Positions 20,037 to 28,281 of a stretch of 64,000 nucleotides of DNA are shown here, piece by piece; the first letter of the stretch is position 1; every line of letters begins with the position of its first letter. The position numbers and the translations under genes were made by a program. The notes below the pieces were generated by a model. That model was not told the origin of the DNA. It made no database searches and saw only the letters and a list, made by a program, of their open reading frames with translations. Source of the stretch: Streptomyces pseudovenezuelae (GTDB lineage Bacteria; Actinomycetota; Actinomycetes; Streptomycetales; Streptomycetaceae); the NCBI RefSeq assembly GCF_001513955.1, contig NZ_KQ948148.1, positions 345,943 to 409,942 of the forward strand. Direction: 5' to 3'.

Positions 20037-20075
20037 GCGGCCCACGGGAGGGATGAGGGGACTAGCTTTCCCGGC

Positions 20076-20489
20076 ATGACCTCCTACGCCCAGGATCCGG
20101 GTGCCCCGGACCCGTCGTTCCTCAGCTTCTGGCGCGAACGGCATCTGTGCACGCTCACGACACCACGCCCGGACGGGAGCCCGCACGTGGTGCCCGTCGG
20201 GGTGACCTACGACCCGGAGGCCCGGCTCGCCCGGGTGATCACGAGCCGGACCAGCGCGAAGGCACGGCACGTGCTGGCGGCCGGGGAGGACGGGGTCGCG
20301 GTGGCGGTGTGCCAGGTGGACGGACGGCGGTGGGCCACGCTGGAAGGGCGGGCGCACGTCCGCACGGAGCCGGAACGGGTGGCGGAGGCGGTGCGGCGGT
20401 ACGCCGAGCGCTACGAGCGCACTCCGGCGCCGAACCCGCTGCGCGTGGTCATCGAGATCTCGCTCACGGGAGCGATGGGCCATTTTTGA
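20076..20489 (+). CDS. PPOX-class flavin/F420-dependent oxidase-like protein
   Basis: I start at ATG 20076 (MTSYAQDPG). The 137-residue product fits the pyridoxamine-phosphate-oxidase-like split barrel: FLSFWRERHLCTLTTPRPDG, SPHVVPVGVTYDPE, SRTSAKARHVLA, QVDGRRWATLEGRAHV. The TIGR03618-type family binds F420 or flavin and the substrates are mostly unknown. It sits 40 bp from the clpB HAIR element on the opposite strand, so it could share HspR control. Confidence 0.85.
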   Translation: MTSYAQDPGAPDPSFLSFWRERHLCTLTTPRPDGSPHVVPVGVTYDPEARLARVITSRTSAKARHVLAAGEDGVAVAVCQVDGRRWATLEGRAHVRTEPERVAEAVRRYAERYERTPAPNPLRVVIEISLTGAMGHF

Positions 20490-20533
20490 GCCATGGCCTG
20501 ATCACCCGATACCGTGAAATGTCGCCCAAAACT

Positions 20534-20574
20534 GCAGCGGCGTCACCGTGTTCAGGTCACGGTGACGCCGCTGC
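20534..20574. terminator. Perfect 17-bp hairpin terminator
   Basis: GCAGCGGCGTCACCGTG (20534-20550) pairs exactly with CACGGTGACGCCGCTGC (20558-20574) around a 7-nt loop. It lies between convergent genes ending at 20489 and 20618 and probably terminates both. Confidence 0.85.
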
Positions 20575-20617
20575 GGGGGGAAGCACCTGCGCGATCTGTT
20601 ACGACGGGGGAATCGCG

Positions 20618-20953
20618 TCAGGCACTGCGGGGGGTGGCTGAGATGGTCCGCGGGGTGGGGGTTTCCGGTTCCACCAGCCGATGGTCTCGTTGGTCCAGGT
20701 TCACAAAGATCATTCCGTACCGGACGGCACACCGAACGGGCTGCGGCGCCCCCCGAGGCCGCCGCAGACACCGGTACGCCCGCACGTCCTCGTCCTCGTC
20801 CCGCGTGACGACCACCGGTTCGCCGAAGACGGTCACCATCAACGAGTCACCGGAGTGGGGGATCGCGGTGACGAGGTCGATGAAGTGCCAGCCGGAGCGG
20901 TAGGCGGTGGCCATTTCTCTGCGGAAGGAGCGGTCGTCGGGTGGAGTAGTCAT
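20618..20953 (-). CDS. Compact Rieske-like protein lacking cluster histidines
   Basis: This 111-residue protein resembles the N-terminal domain of Rieske non-heme oxygenases: GEPVVVTRDEDEDVRAYRC, then RRPRGAP, then RYGMIFVNLD. A true site is C-x-H...C-x2-H; here the two cysteines C62 and C75 are followed by R64 and R78, and the segment between them is shortened. A normal 2Fe-2S Rieske cluster is therefore unlikely. ATG 20953 lies 1 bp after the stop of the secreted peptide gene, so the two are co-translated. It may bind or process the peptide, or be a decayed oxygenase. Confidence 0.6.
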   Translation of the reverse strand: MTTPPDDRSFRREMATAYRSGWHFIDLVTAIPHSGDSLMVTVFGEPVVVTRDEDEDVRAYRCLRRPRGAPQPVRCAVRYGMIFVNLDQRDHRLVEPETPTPRTISATPRSA

Positions 20954-20954
20954 G

Positions 20955-21158
20955 TCAGTCCCAGACCGTGTCCGCCGGGAATGCCTGCGCCTCGTCACCG
21001 GCGACCACGGTGTGTGTGGTCTCGGTGGCACCCACTCCATGAACGTCGCTCTTCGCACCGGAGAGGCCGGCGATCGCGCCGAGCGCCACAACGGCGGAGA
21101 AGGCGGCGACAAGCACCGAGCGAAGCATTCTGTTACGCATAGTCGGCTTCGTCCTCAC
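20955..21158 (-). CDS. Small secreted peptide precursor
   Basis: The 67-residue product (or 61 from an internal Met) has a twin basic start (MRNRMLRS), a hydrophobic core VLVAAFSAVVALGAIAGLSG with a likely signal-peptidase site after SGA, and a mature part of about 32 residues rich in Val, Thr and Asp, ending FPADTVWD. There are no cysteines. It is coupled to the Rieske-like gene and is divergent from the first LuxR-type regulator. A role as an exported signal or modified peptide is an inference from the layout alone. Confidence 0.6.
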   Translation of the reverse strand: MRTKPTMRNRMLRSVLVAAFSAVVALGAIAGLSGAKSDVHGVGATETTHTVVAGDEAQAFPADTVWD

Positions 21159-21244
21159 TTGAAGGTCCCCTTTTCCCCCGTCGAGTAAGACGATGGCTCA
21201 TTCGGGCACGTCATGGCCACACGAACGGTGCATCATGTTCCTGC

Positions 21245-22285
21245 ATGTTCAGGACCCTGGGGGGTGGAAATTTGGTATCGAATGGGACTAAGGCGACACA
21301 TCCCCATGCGGTGACCGAGTTGTGTGAGGAAGGTGGCCGTCTTTACGCCAACGCTCTGCGGACAGGACGCGTCTCCCGCGCGGACGTGGAGTCGGTTCCC
21401 TGTCTGCTGGAGTTCGCCCTTCTGCACCCCGACCCGGACGACGCGAACTGGATGCTTCCGGTTCCGCCGTCGGTCGCGCTCGCCCAGCGGCTCAACCCGC
21501 TGGAGCACGAGATCACCGAGCGCAGACGCATGTCGATCGAGCTGGCCGACGCCTTCGAGCCGTTCATGGCGCTGAGCGCCCAGCAGGTGGCACCGGCGCA
21601 CTCGATCACGGTCCTGGAGGGGCTCGACCGGATCAACACGGCGCTCGACCTCGCGACGTCCCAGTGCCAGTCCGAGGTGCTCACGGTCCAGCCGAGCCGG
21701 GGCCAGCGTCCCGAGAACCGGCTGATCGAGGGGCTGGAGCGCGACCGGACCCTCATCGAACGGGGCGTCCGGATCCGCACCCTCTACCAGCACGTCGCCC
21801 GGTACAGCCCCGAGCGGCTGGCCTACATGGAGCAGTTCGCCGACGGCAAGGTGGAGTACCGCACCATCGACGAGTTGGTGGAACGGCTCATCATCTGCGA
21901 CGAGACCGTGGCCTTCATCCCGGTCCGGGACGACCGGCAGGTCGCCCTGGAGCTGCGGCACCCGGGCCTCGTCGGCTATCTGGTCAAGGTCTTCGAGTTC
22001 ATGTGGAGCCGGGCGGTCCCGCTCAGCGCGGGCGCTCCCTACGAGACCGCGCCGGACGGCATCACGGACATCCAGCACTCCATCGCCAAACTCCTCGTCG
22101 AGGGGCACGTCGACGAGGCGATCGCCCGCCGCCTGGGCATGAACGTCCGTACCTGCCGCGCCCACATCGCCAAGCTCGCGACCGTCCTGGGCAGCGGCAG
22201 CCGCGCCCAACTCGGCTTCCTCATCGCGCAGTCGGGAATCCTCGACCAGGGCAAGCCGGCGACGGAGGGGGACGGCCCTCCGTGA
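21245..22285 (+). CDS. LuxR-type regulator with TrmB/PLD-like sensor domain, copy 1
   Basis: A 346-residue regulator. Its N-terminus (LCEEGGRLYANALRTGRVSR, then CLLEFALLHPDPDD) marks the family. The central domain (SEVLTVQPSRGQ, GVRIRTLYQHVAR, VAFIPVRDDRQVALELRHPG) resembles the PLD-like effector-binding part of TrmB-type proteins. The C-terminus (AKLLVEGHVDEAIARRLGMN) is a LuxR-type helix-turn-helix. ATG 21245 has no clear ribosome site; TTG 21272 follows GGGGGGTGG and may be the true start. It diverges from the peptide gene. Confidence 0.83.
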   Translation: MFRTLGGGNLVSNGTKATHPHAVTELCEEGGRLYANALRTGRVSRADVESVPCLLEFALLHPDPDDANWMLPVPPSVALAQRLNPLEHEITERRRMSIELADAFEPFMALSAQQVAPAHSITVLEGLDRINTALDLATSQCQSEVLTVQPSRGQRPENRLIEGLERDRTLIERGVRIRTLYQHVARYSPERLAYMEQFADGKVEYRTIDELVERLIICDETVAFIPVRDDRQVALELRHPGLVGYLVKVFEFMWSRAVPLSAGAPYETAPDGITDIQHSIAKLLVEGHVDEAIARRLGMNVRTCRAHIAKLATVLGSGSRAQLGFLIAQSGILDQGKPATEGDGPP

Positions 22286-22373
22286 CCGGGGCTCACACGC
22301 ACGGAACGGGGCAACGGCGCGAGACGGGCCCGCCCCCCTGCACCCGTGCGCAGCGCGGCGGCCCTGTCCGCCC

Positions 22374-22455
22374 CCTCGGCAGTGAGAGCCGCGCCCGCCC
22401 CGGCCGTCTCCTCGCGGTGTCAAAAATCCCCGAGCAGGAGGGAGTGACCGAGTGA
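22374..22455 (+). pseudogene. Decayed 3' end of another LuxR-type paralogue
   Basis: This intergenic stretch reads LGSESRARPGRLLAV...EQEGVTE then TGA. It aligns with the real C-terminus of copy 2, LGSESRAQLGYLIGQ...QEDTGE, and keeps the same GTGA junction with the following start codon. The DNA is also similar over about 80 bp. No corresponding upstream part is present, so this is the stump of a lost tandem copy. Confidence 0.7.
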
Positions 22456-23450
22456 GCACGGTGCCCCATCCCGAGCACGGCGTGGAGAACCTGTGCGTCG
22501 CGGGGACGGAGCTGTACGCGCGCGCCCTGCGCGAGGGGTACGTGCTCGCCGTGGACGCCGGCGAAGCGCCCTGTCTGCTCGACTTCGGGCTCCTGCATCC
22601 CGCCGTCACGGACCCGGAGCGGCTGGAACCGGTCGCCCCCGCCGTCGCCCTGCACCGCATGCTGCGGATCGCGGAGGAGCGCATCGCGGACGAACGGCGG
22701 CGCGAGGCCCGGCTGACCGAGACGTTCGAGCCCCTGATGCGCATCGACGGCGGTCTCACGGGCGCCGAGGACTCCTCGTCGATCAGTGTCCTCAGCGGTC
22801 TCGACCTGATCAGCCGGGTCATCGGCCAGGCCGTGGCCGCCGGTTCCGAACTGCTGGCCGTCCAGCCGAACACCAGCGACCGGCACGCCCCGCAGCCCCC
22901 GCCCGTGCATGTCGAGGCCTTCGACCGCGACCAGGCCCTGCTCGACCGCGGCGGCCGTATCCGCACCCTCTACCAGCACACGCTCCGCCACGCGCCGAGC
23001 ATCGTGGCCCGCTACGAGCGTCTGAGCGGCGATGTGGAGGCCCGCAGCCTGGACGAGGTGACGGAGCGTCTGATCATCGTGGACCGGACGGTGGCCTTCA
23101 TCCCCGCCAACAAGGACCGCACCCTCGCCCTGGAGATCCGCCACCCCGCCCTGGTCGCCTTCTTCGTCACCGCCTTCGACCGGCTGTGGCGGCTGGCCAC
23201 GCCGATGTACCCGGAGGCGGTGCAGCAGCCCACGCGCAACGGCATCACCCCGCGCCAACGGGCCATAGCCGCCCTCCTCGTCGAGGGCCACACCGACGCC
23301 GTCATCGCCGACCGCCTCGGCATGAACATCCGCACCGCCCGCGTCCACATCGCCAAACTCGCCGCCACCCTCGGCAGCGAGAGCCGCGCCCAGCTCGGTT
23401 ACCTCATCGGGCAGTCCGGCATTCTCGGCCAGGAGGACACGGGCGAGTGA
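22452..23450 (+). CDS. LuxR-type regulator with TrmB/PLD-like sensor domain, copy 2
   Basis: A 332-residue paralogue of copy 1: LCVAGTELYARALREGYV, CLLDFGLLHPAVTD, IRTLYQHTLRHAPS, VAFIPANKDRTLALEIRHPA, and a C-terminal helix-turn-helix LLVEGHTDAVIADRLGMN. The GTG start follows GGAGG. Its stop overlaps copy 3 by GTGA. The region coding for the helix-turn-helix is nearly identical in DNA to that of copy 3, suggesting recent duplication or gene conversion. Confidence 0.85.
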   Translation: MSTVPHPEHGVENLCVAGTELYARALREGYVLAVDAGEAPCLLDFGLLHPAVTDPERLEPVAPAVALHRMLRIAEERIADERRREARLTETFEPLMRIDGGLTGAEDSSSISVLSGLDLISRVIGQAVAAGSELLAVQPNTSDRHAPQPPPVHVEAFDRDQALLDRGGRIRTLYQHTLRHAPSIVARYERLSGDVEARSLDEVTERLIIVDRTVAFIPANKDRTLALEIRHPALVAFFVTAFDRLWRLATPMYPEAVQQPTRNGITPRQRAIAALLVEGHTDAVIADRLGMNIRTARVHIAKLAATLGSESRAQLGYLIGQSGILGQEDTGE

Positions 23451-24439
23451 GCACGGCGGCGGTCCACCGGGAGCACGGTCCGCAGGACCCGTGCCCGGAA
23501 GGCATCGAGCTCTACGCGCGCGCCCTGCGCGAGGGCGGCATCGACCGCCGGGACGCCTCGCCCGTGCCCTGTCTCGTCGACACCGGACTGCTGCGGCCCG
23601 GTACCCGGGACGCCGCCCGGCTGGAACCGGTACCGCCCGCGCTCGCCCTGCACCGCATGCTCCGCGCCACCACGGACCGCGCGGCGCACGAGCGGCGGCG
23701 CGAGGAGCGGCTGGCCGAGGCGTTCGCGCCGCTCCAGCGGATCGACGGGCGCGGCGCGGCGGTCGCGGAGAACCCGGCGATCAGAGTCGTCAGCGGTACC
23801 GGCCCCATCAACGAGGCCATCACCGAGGCGATGGCCGGCGTCGCGCACGAACTGCTGTGCGTGCAGCCCAACGTCCACTACAACGACAGCCGGGGCGCGG
23901 CCGCCCAGGTCGTGGCGATGGGCCGGGACCAGGCGCTGCTCGACCGCGGCGCCCGTATCCGCACCCTGTACCAGCACACCCAGCGCCACATGCCGCTGGT
24001 CCTCGCCCGTTACGAACAGCTGCGCGGGGACGCCGAGGCGCGCTCCCTGGACGAGGTCACCGACCGGCTCATCGTCGCCGACCGGACGGTGGCGTTCATC
24101 CCCGCCGACGAGGACGGCACGGTCGCGCTGGAGGTGCGGCACCCGGCCCTGGTCGAGTTCCTGGGCACCACCTTCTACCGGCTGTGGTGGCAGGCCACGC
24201 CCATGTATCCGCAGACCGTCCACCGGCCGAGCCTGAACGGCATCACGCCCCGCCAACGGGCCATCGCCGGACTGCTCGTGGAGGGGCACACCGACGCCGT
24301 CATCGCCGACCGGCTCGGCATGAACATCCGCACCGCCCGCGTCCACATCGCCAAACTCGCCACCACCCTCGGCAGCGAGAGCCGCGCCCAGCTGGGCTAC
24401 CTCATCGGACGGTCCGGGATTCTTGACCGGGGAGCGTGA
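23447..24439 (+). CDS. LuxR-type regulator with TrmB/PLD-like sensor domain, copy 3
   Basis: I start at GTG 23447, which overlaps the copy 2 stop by 4 bp and has AGGAGG upstream. The 330-residue product shows CPEGIELYARALREGGI, CLVDTGLLRPGTRD, IRTLYQHTQRHMPL, VAFIPADEDGTVALEVRHPA and the helix-turn-helix LLVEGHTDAVIADRLGMN. A longer open frame from 22493 merely runs through copy 2 in another frame. The 3' end overlaps convergent copy 4 by 38 bp. Confidence 0.85.
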   Translation: MSTAAVHREHGPQDPCPEGIELYARALREGGIDRRDASPVPCLVDTGLLRPGTRDAARLEPVPPALALHRMLRATTDRAAHERRREERLAEAFAPLQRIDGRGAAVAENPAIRVVSGTGPINEAITEAMAGVAHELLCVQPNVHYNDSRGAAAQVVAMGRDQALLDRGARIRTLYQHTQRHMPLVLARYEQLRGDAEARSLDEVTDRLIVADRTVAFIPADEDGTVALEVRHPALVEFLGTTFYRLWWQATPMYPQTVHRPSLNGITPRQRAIAGLLVEGHTDAVIADRLGMNIRTARVHIAKLATTLGSESRAQLGYLIGRSGILDRGA

Positions 24440-25442
24440 TCGAGGAGACGGCCGTCGGGCCGTCCAGGCCCACCTGCGCTATCCGGACGCCCAGTTGCGT
24501 ACGACTGGCCGCCCCGAGCGTCTCCGACAGCCGCGCGATGTGGGCCCGGCAGGTGCGCACGCTGATCCCCAGCCGTTCCGCGATCACCGCGTCCTGGTGG
24601 CCCTCGGCCAGCAGGGCGGCGATGGACTGCTCGCGGTGGGAGATGCCCTCGATGCCGGTGTCGGGCAGCGGGGCGGTGAGGGGGATCGCCAGGCGCCACA
24701 GCCGCTCGAAGACCGTCACCAGGTACTCCACCAGCGCCGGGTGCCGTAGTTCCAGGGCGAGGGTGCGGTCGGCGTTCGCGGGGATGAAGGCCACCGTGCG
24801 GTCGAAGAGGATCAGCCGGTCGATGACCTCGTCCAGGGTGCGCGCCTGGACCGTGCCGCCCATCAACTCCAGGTAGTTCAGGAGCCCTTGGCCGTGCCGG
24901 GCGACATGGGTGTACAGGTCCCGCATCCGCACGCCCCGGCCGCGCAGGGCCAGCGCCCGGTGCAGGCCCTCGGTCAGCTCGTGCTCGGGGCGGATGCCGC
25001 CGGGCTGGACCGTGAGCACCTCCGTCGTGCAGGCCTCGGTCGCCTCGTCCATCGCGGCCTGGATCCGGGAGAGACCGTCGAGGACCCGGATCGCGGTCCC
25101 CTCACCGGCGCCCGGCACCACACTGGGCCCGAGTCCCGCGTACCGCTCCACGGCCGCGACCGCCGCCCCCACCCGCCGCTGGCTCGCGCTGACCTCGTCG
25201 TGGACCTCGCGCAGCAGCCGGGTCATGACCTCCTGCGGGGCGGTCGGCACCAGCCAGTCCATGTCGTCGGGGTCCGGGTGCAGCAGGGCCAGTTCCAGCA
25301 GGCAGGGCACGGGCTCGGCATCGACGCGCGGCACCCGGCCGCGCCGTACGGCCCGGGAGTACACCCGGTCCCCGGCCTCGCACAGCCGGTCAGCGCCGTG
25401 TGGATGGTCGTCCGCCCCGTAGCCGGCCATTGCCCATCCCAC
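24402..25442 (-). CDS. LuxR-type regulator with TrmB/PLD-like sensor domain, copy 4
   Basis: A 346-residue member on the opposite strand: LCEAGDRVYSRAVRRGRV, CLLELALLHPDPDD, SEVLTV-like TEVLTVQPGG, GVRMRDLYTHVAR, VAFIPANADRTLALELRHPA and helix-turn-helix LLAEGHQDAVIAERLGIS. It is more diverged than copies 2 and 3 are from each other. Two nearby Met codons (25442 and 25430) are both possible starts. The 364 bp upstream (25443-25806) hold no gene I can support, only the divergent promoter region towards 25807. Confidence 0.83.
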   Translation of the reverse strand: MGWAMAGYGADDHPHGADRLCEAGDRVYSRAVRRGRVPRVDAEPVPCLLELALLHPDPDDMDWLVPTAPQEVMTRLLREVHDEVSASQRRVGAAVAAVERYAGLGPSVVPGAGEGTAIRVLDGLSRIQAAMDEATEACTTEVLTVQPGGIRPEHELTEGLHRALALRGRGVRMRDLYTHVARHGQGLLNYLELMGGTVQARTLDEVIDRLILFDRTVAFIPANADRTLALELRHPALVEYLVTVFERLWRLAIPLTAPLPDTGIEGISHREQSIAALLAEGHQDAVIAERLGISVRTCRAHIARLSETLGAASRTQLGVRIAQVGLDGPTAVSSITLPGQESRTVR

Positions 25443-25806
25443 CCCCGGTTCCAGCGTCTACCGCCCTCTTGTCCTGTTCCCCATCGGAGCGTCGAAGCCC
25501 CCTCGGCTCCGCAACTATGCGCGGCCCGGACCGGCTCCGCAACACGGCTCCGCACGCCAGGGGCGGGGAAATCGGCGGGTATGCGCCGTTGTCGACGGCC
25601 CTCCGTCCGCCTGCCTGCACCAAGCCGACGGCGGTGCGATCACCCTCAGGAGTGCATCGCGCAGCCGCACACCCCCGGGTGCCGGTGATCCCGCCGGCAC
25701 CCGCCGCCCGGCCGGGCCACCGGATACGGAACAACCGGCTCCGCGCGTCAACTCCCGGAAACCGCGCAGTGATCACCCCGTTACGTCCCGCATTTAACGT
25801 CAGCCC

Positions 25807-27351
25807 ATGGCGGACATATTTGACGCATACGCGTTGGCCGACGCGTGGGACGAGATGTTCGAGCGGCCGGGCGAGGTCAGGACCGCCTACGAGCCGGTGC
25901 TGGCCGCGCTGCAGCCGATCGAACCGAGTGAACTCCGGTTCCGGGCCGACCAGATGGCCCGGGCGTTCACCGACCGGGGCGTGACCTACGCCTTCGCCGG
26001 CGAGGAGCGGCCCTGGCCGCTGGACCTCGTGCCCAGGATCCTCGACGCCCTCGAATGGGATCTCGTACAGCGCGGGGTGAGCCAGCGGGTCAGGGCACTG
26101 GAGGCCTATCTCGCCGACGCCTACGGGCCCGCCCGCGCCTTCGAGGACGGTGTGGTGCCCTGGCGGCTGCTGCTGAACTCCCCGCACTTCCACCGGGCCG
26201 CGCACGGGCTGGAGCCCGTCAACAACGTGAGAATCCATGTCGCCGGCATCGACCTCGTACGGGACGAGCAGGGCGCCTTCCGGGTCCTGGAGGACAACGT
26301 CCGGGTTCCCAGCGGCGTGTCGTACGTCATCGAGAACCGGCGCGCCATGACCCGCGTGTTCCCCTCCCTCTTCGACGGGCAGCACGTGCTCCCCGTCGAC
26401 GGTTACACGCAGAAGCTGCTCGCCGCCCTGCGCGCGGCCGCGCCCGACGGCGTCCAGGACCCCCGGGTCGTGGTCCTCACCCCCGGCCCCAGCAACGCCG
26501 CCTACTTCGAACACGCCCTGCTGGCACGGCTGATGGGCGTGCAGCTGGTCGAGGGGCACGACCTGGTGTGCCGGGGCAACCGGGTGTGGATGCGCACGAC
26601 CCGCGGAGAGGTGCCGGTCCATGTCGTATACCGGCGCCTGGACGACGACTTCCTCGACCCGCTCCACTTCCGCCCGGACTCGGTGATCGGCTGCCCGGGC
26701 ATCCTCGGCGCGGCCATGGCGGGCCATGTCACCCTCGCCAACGCGGTCGGCAACGGCATCGCGGACGACAAGCTGCTCTACACCTACGTCCCGGACCTGA
26801 TCCGCTACTACCTCTGCGAAGAACCGATTCTCCCCAATGTGGAGTCCTTCCGGCCCGACGAACCCGGCCAGCTCCAGGCCGTTCTCGACCAGATCGACCA
26901 GCTGGTCGTGAAGCCGGTCGACGGGGCCGGCGGCCAGGGCATCGTCATCGGTCCCAAGGCGGACCGCGAGACCCTGGAGAGAACCCGCGAGGCGGTCCGG
27001 CGCGACCCCCGGGGCTTCATCGCCCAGCGCCCCGTCGCCCTGTCCACCTCCCCCACCCTCGCGGGTGAACGCATGGCGCCCCGCCACATCGACCTGCGCC
27101 CCTTCGCCGTCAACGACGGCACCGACGTGTGGGTCCTGCCCGGCGGCCTGACCCGGGTCGCCCTCCAGGAGGGCAATCTGATCGTCAACTCCAGCCAGGG
27201 CGGCGGCTCCAAGGACACCTGGGTGCTCGCCGAGGGCCCCGCGGAACCGCCCACACCCGCGGACAGCGCTGCCCACCTGGACATCGCTCCCCGCCAGCAC
27301 GGTCCCGACGGCTCCCCCACCGTCGTACAGGAAGGGGCTCAGCAGCAGTGA
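25807..27351 (+). CDS. Circularly permuted type 2 ATP-grasp protein
   Basis: The 514-residue product matches the DUF404/DUF407 family of circularly permuted ATP-grasp enzymes: VNNVRIHVAGIDLVRDEQG, FRVLEDNVRVPSGVSYV, VLTPGPSNAAYFEH, VVKPVDGAGGQGIVIGP, LRPFAVNDG and a final LIVNSSQGGGSKDTWV. Such enzymes are expected to ligate amino groups to carboxylates with ATP, probably making or modifying a peptide; the product is unknown. It overlaps the alpha-E gene by GTGA and heads the known three-gene cluster with a transglutaminase. Confidence 0.93.
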   Translation: MADIFDAYALADAWDEMFERPGEVRTAYEPVLAALQPIEPSELRFRADQMARAFTDRGVTYAFAGEERPWPLDLVPRILDALEWDLVQRGVSQRVRALEAYLADAYGPARAFEDGVVPWRLLLNSPHFHRAAHGLEPVNNVRIHVAGIDLVRDEQGAFRVLEDNVRVPSGVSYVIENRRAMTRVFPSLFDGQHVLPVDGYTQKLLAALRAAAPDGVQDPRVVVLTPGPSNAAYFEHALLARLMGVQLVEGHDLVCRGNRVWMRTTRGEVPVHVVYRRLDDDFLDPLHFRPDSVIGCPGILGAAMAGHVTLANAVGNGIADDKLLYTYVPDLIRYYLCEEPILPNVESFRPDEPGQLQAVLDQIDQLVVKPVDGAGGQGIVIGPKADRETLERTREAVRRDPRGFIAQRPVALSTSPTLAGERMAPRHIDLRPFAVNDGTDVWVLPGGLTRVALQEGNLIVNSSQGGGSKDTWVLAEGPAEPPTPADSAAHLDIAPRQHGPDGSPTVVQEGAQQQ

Positions 27352-28280
27352 ACGACGTGATCCTCTCCCGGATAGCCGAGGCACTGACCTGGACCGGCCG
27401 TTACGTCGAGCGGGCGGACAACACCGGCCGGATCCTCGACGCCTACCTCCACCGGATGCTGGAGGACCCGTGGCGCGACGAGAACGTGGCCTGCCGGTCG
27501 CTGTACGCGATCCTCGGCGTGGACGCGGGCGGCAGCCGGGTCGACATGCAGCAGGTCCTCGACCAGCTCGCCTTCGACGCCCGCTCGACCTGTTCCATCG
27601 AGGGGGCGCTCGGCGCGGCCCGGCTGAACGCCCGCAGCGCCCGTGAGGCCGTCTCCTCGGAGATGTGGGAGTGCCTGAACTCCACCTGGCACGCGCTGGC
27701 CGACCAACGGCTCGCAGCCCGCCGTACGGGCCCCTACGCCTATCTGGAACTCGTACGGCGGCGCGCGGCCCTCTTCTTCGGGCTCGCCGACTCCACCATG
27801 AGCCGTGACGACAGCTGGCGCTTCGTGGTCCTGGGCCGGAGCCTGGAGCGGGTGGACATGACCGTGCGGCTGCTGTCGGTGCGGGTCCTGGACGCCGCCC
27901 ACGCGCCCGACTGGCCGACCCTGCTGAGCGCCTCGGGCGCCGACGAGGCGTACGCGCGCCTGTACGGCGGTTTCGGTGACACCCCGCGGGTGGCCGAGTT
28001 CCTGCTCCTGGACCGGGACTTCCCGCGCTCGGCGCTGCACGCGCTGACGACGGCGGAGGAGTGCCTGACCGCGCTCGGCCGGCCCCGCCAGGACCCCGCG
28101 CGCCGCCCGATCGGCCGGATGCGCACCCGGCTGGAGTACCTCGACCTGCACGCCCTGGAGGAACAGCTCCCGCTGCTGCTCAGGGATCTGCAGACCGCCT
28201 GCATGGCCTCCGCGGAAGCGGTGGCGGAGCGGTTCTTCCCCTACCAGGGGCCCGTCGAGTGGGCCCAGGAAGGAGCGTGA
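27348..28280 (+). CDS. Alpha-E domain protein (DUF403)
   Basis: GTG 27348 overlaps the previous stop. The 310-residue, almost entirely helical product has the alpha-E signature ILSRIAEALTWTGRYVERAD at its start, then SREAVSSEMWECLNSTW-like NARSAREAVSSEMWE and FVVLGRSLERVDMTVRLL. It is always found with the ATP-grasp protein and is thought to form part of the same complex, but no activity is established. Confidence 0.92.
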   Translation: MNDVILSRIAEALTWTGRYVERADNTGRILDAYLHRMLEDPWRDENVACRSLYAILGVDAGGSRVDMQQVLDQLAFDARSTCSIEGALGAARLNARSAREAVSSEMWECLNSTWHALADQRLAARRTGPYAYLELVRRRAALFFGLADSTMSRDDSWRFVVLGRSLERVDMTVRLLSVRVLDAAHAPDWPTLLSASGADEAYARLYGGFGDTPRVAEFLLLDRDFPRSALHALTTAEECLTALGRPRQDPARRPIGRMRTRLEYLDLHALEEQLPLLLRDLQTACMASAEAVAERFFPYQGPVEWAQEGA

Positions 28281-28281
28281 G

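Noticed and set aside
17886..20489. 867-aa plus-strand open frame over clpB
   Set aside because: Only its last 137 codons (from 20076) form a recognisable protein; the rest is antisense to ClpB.
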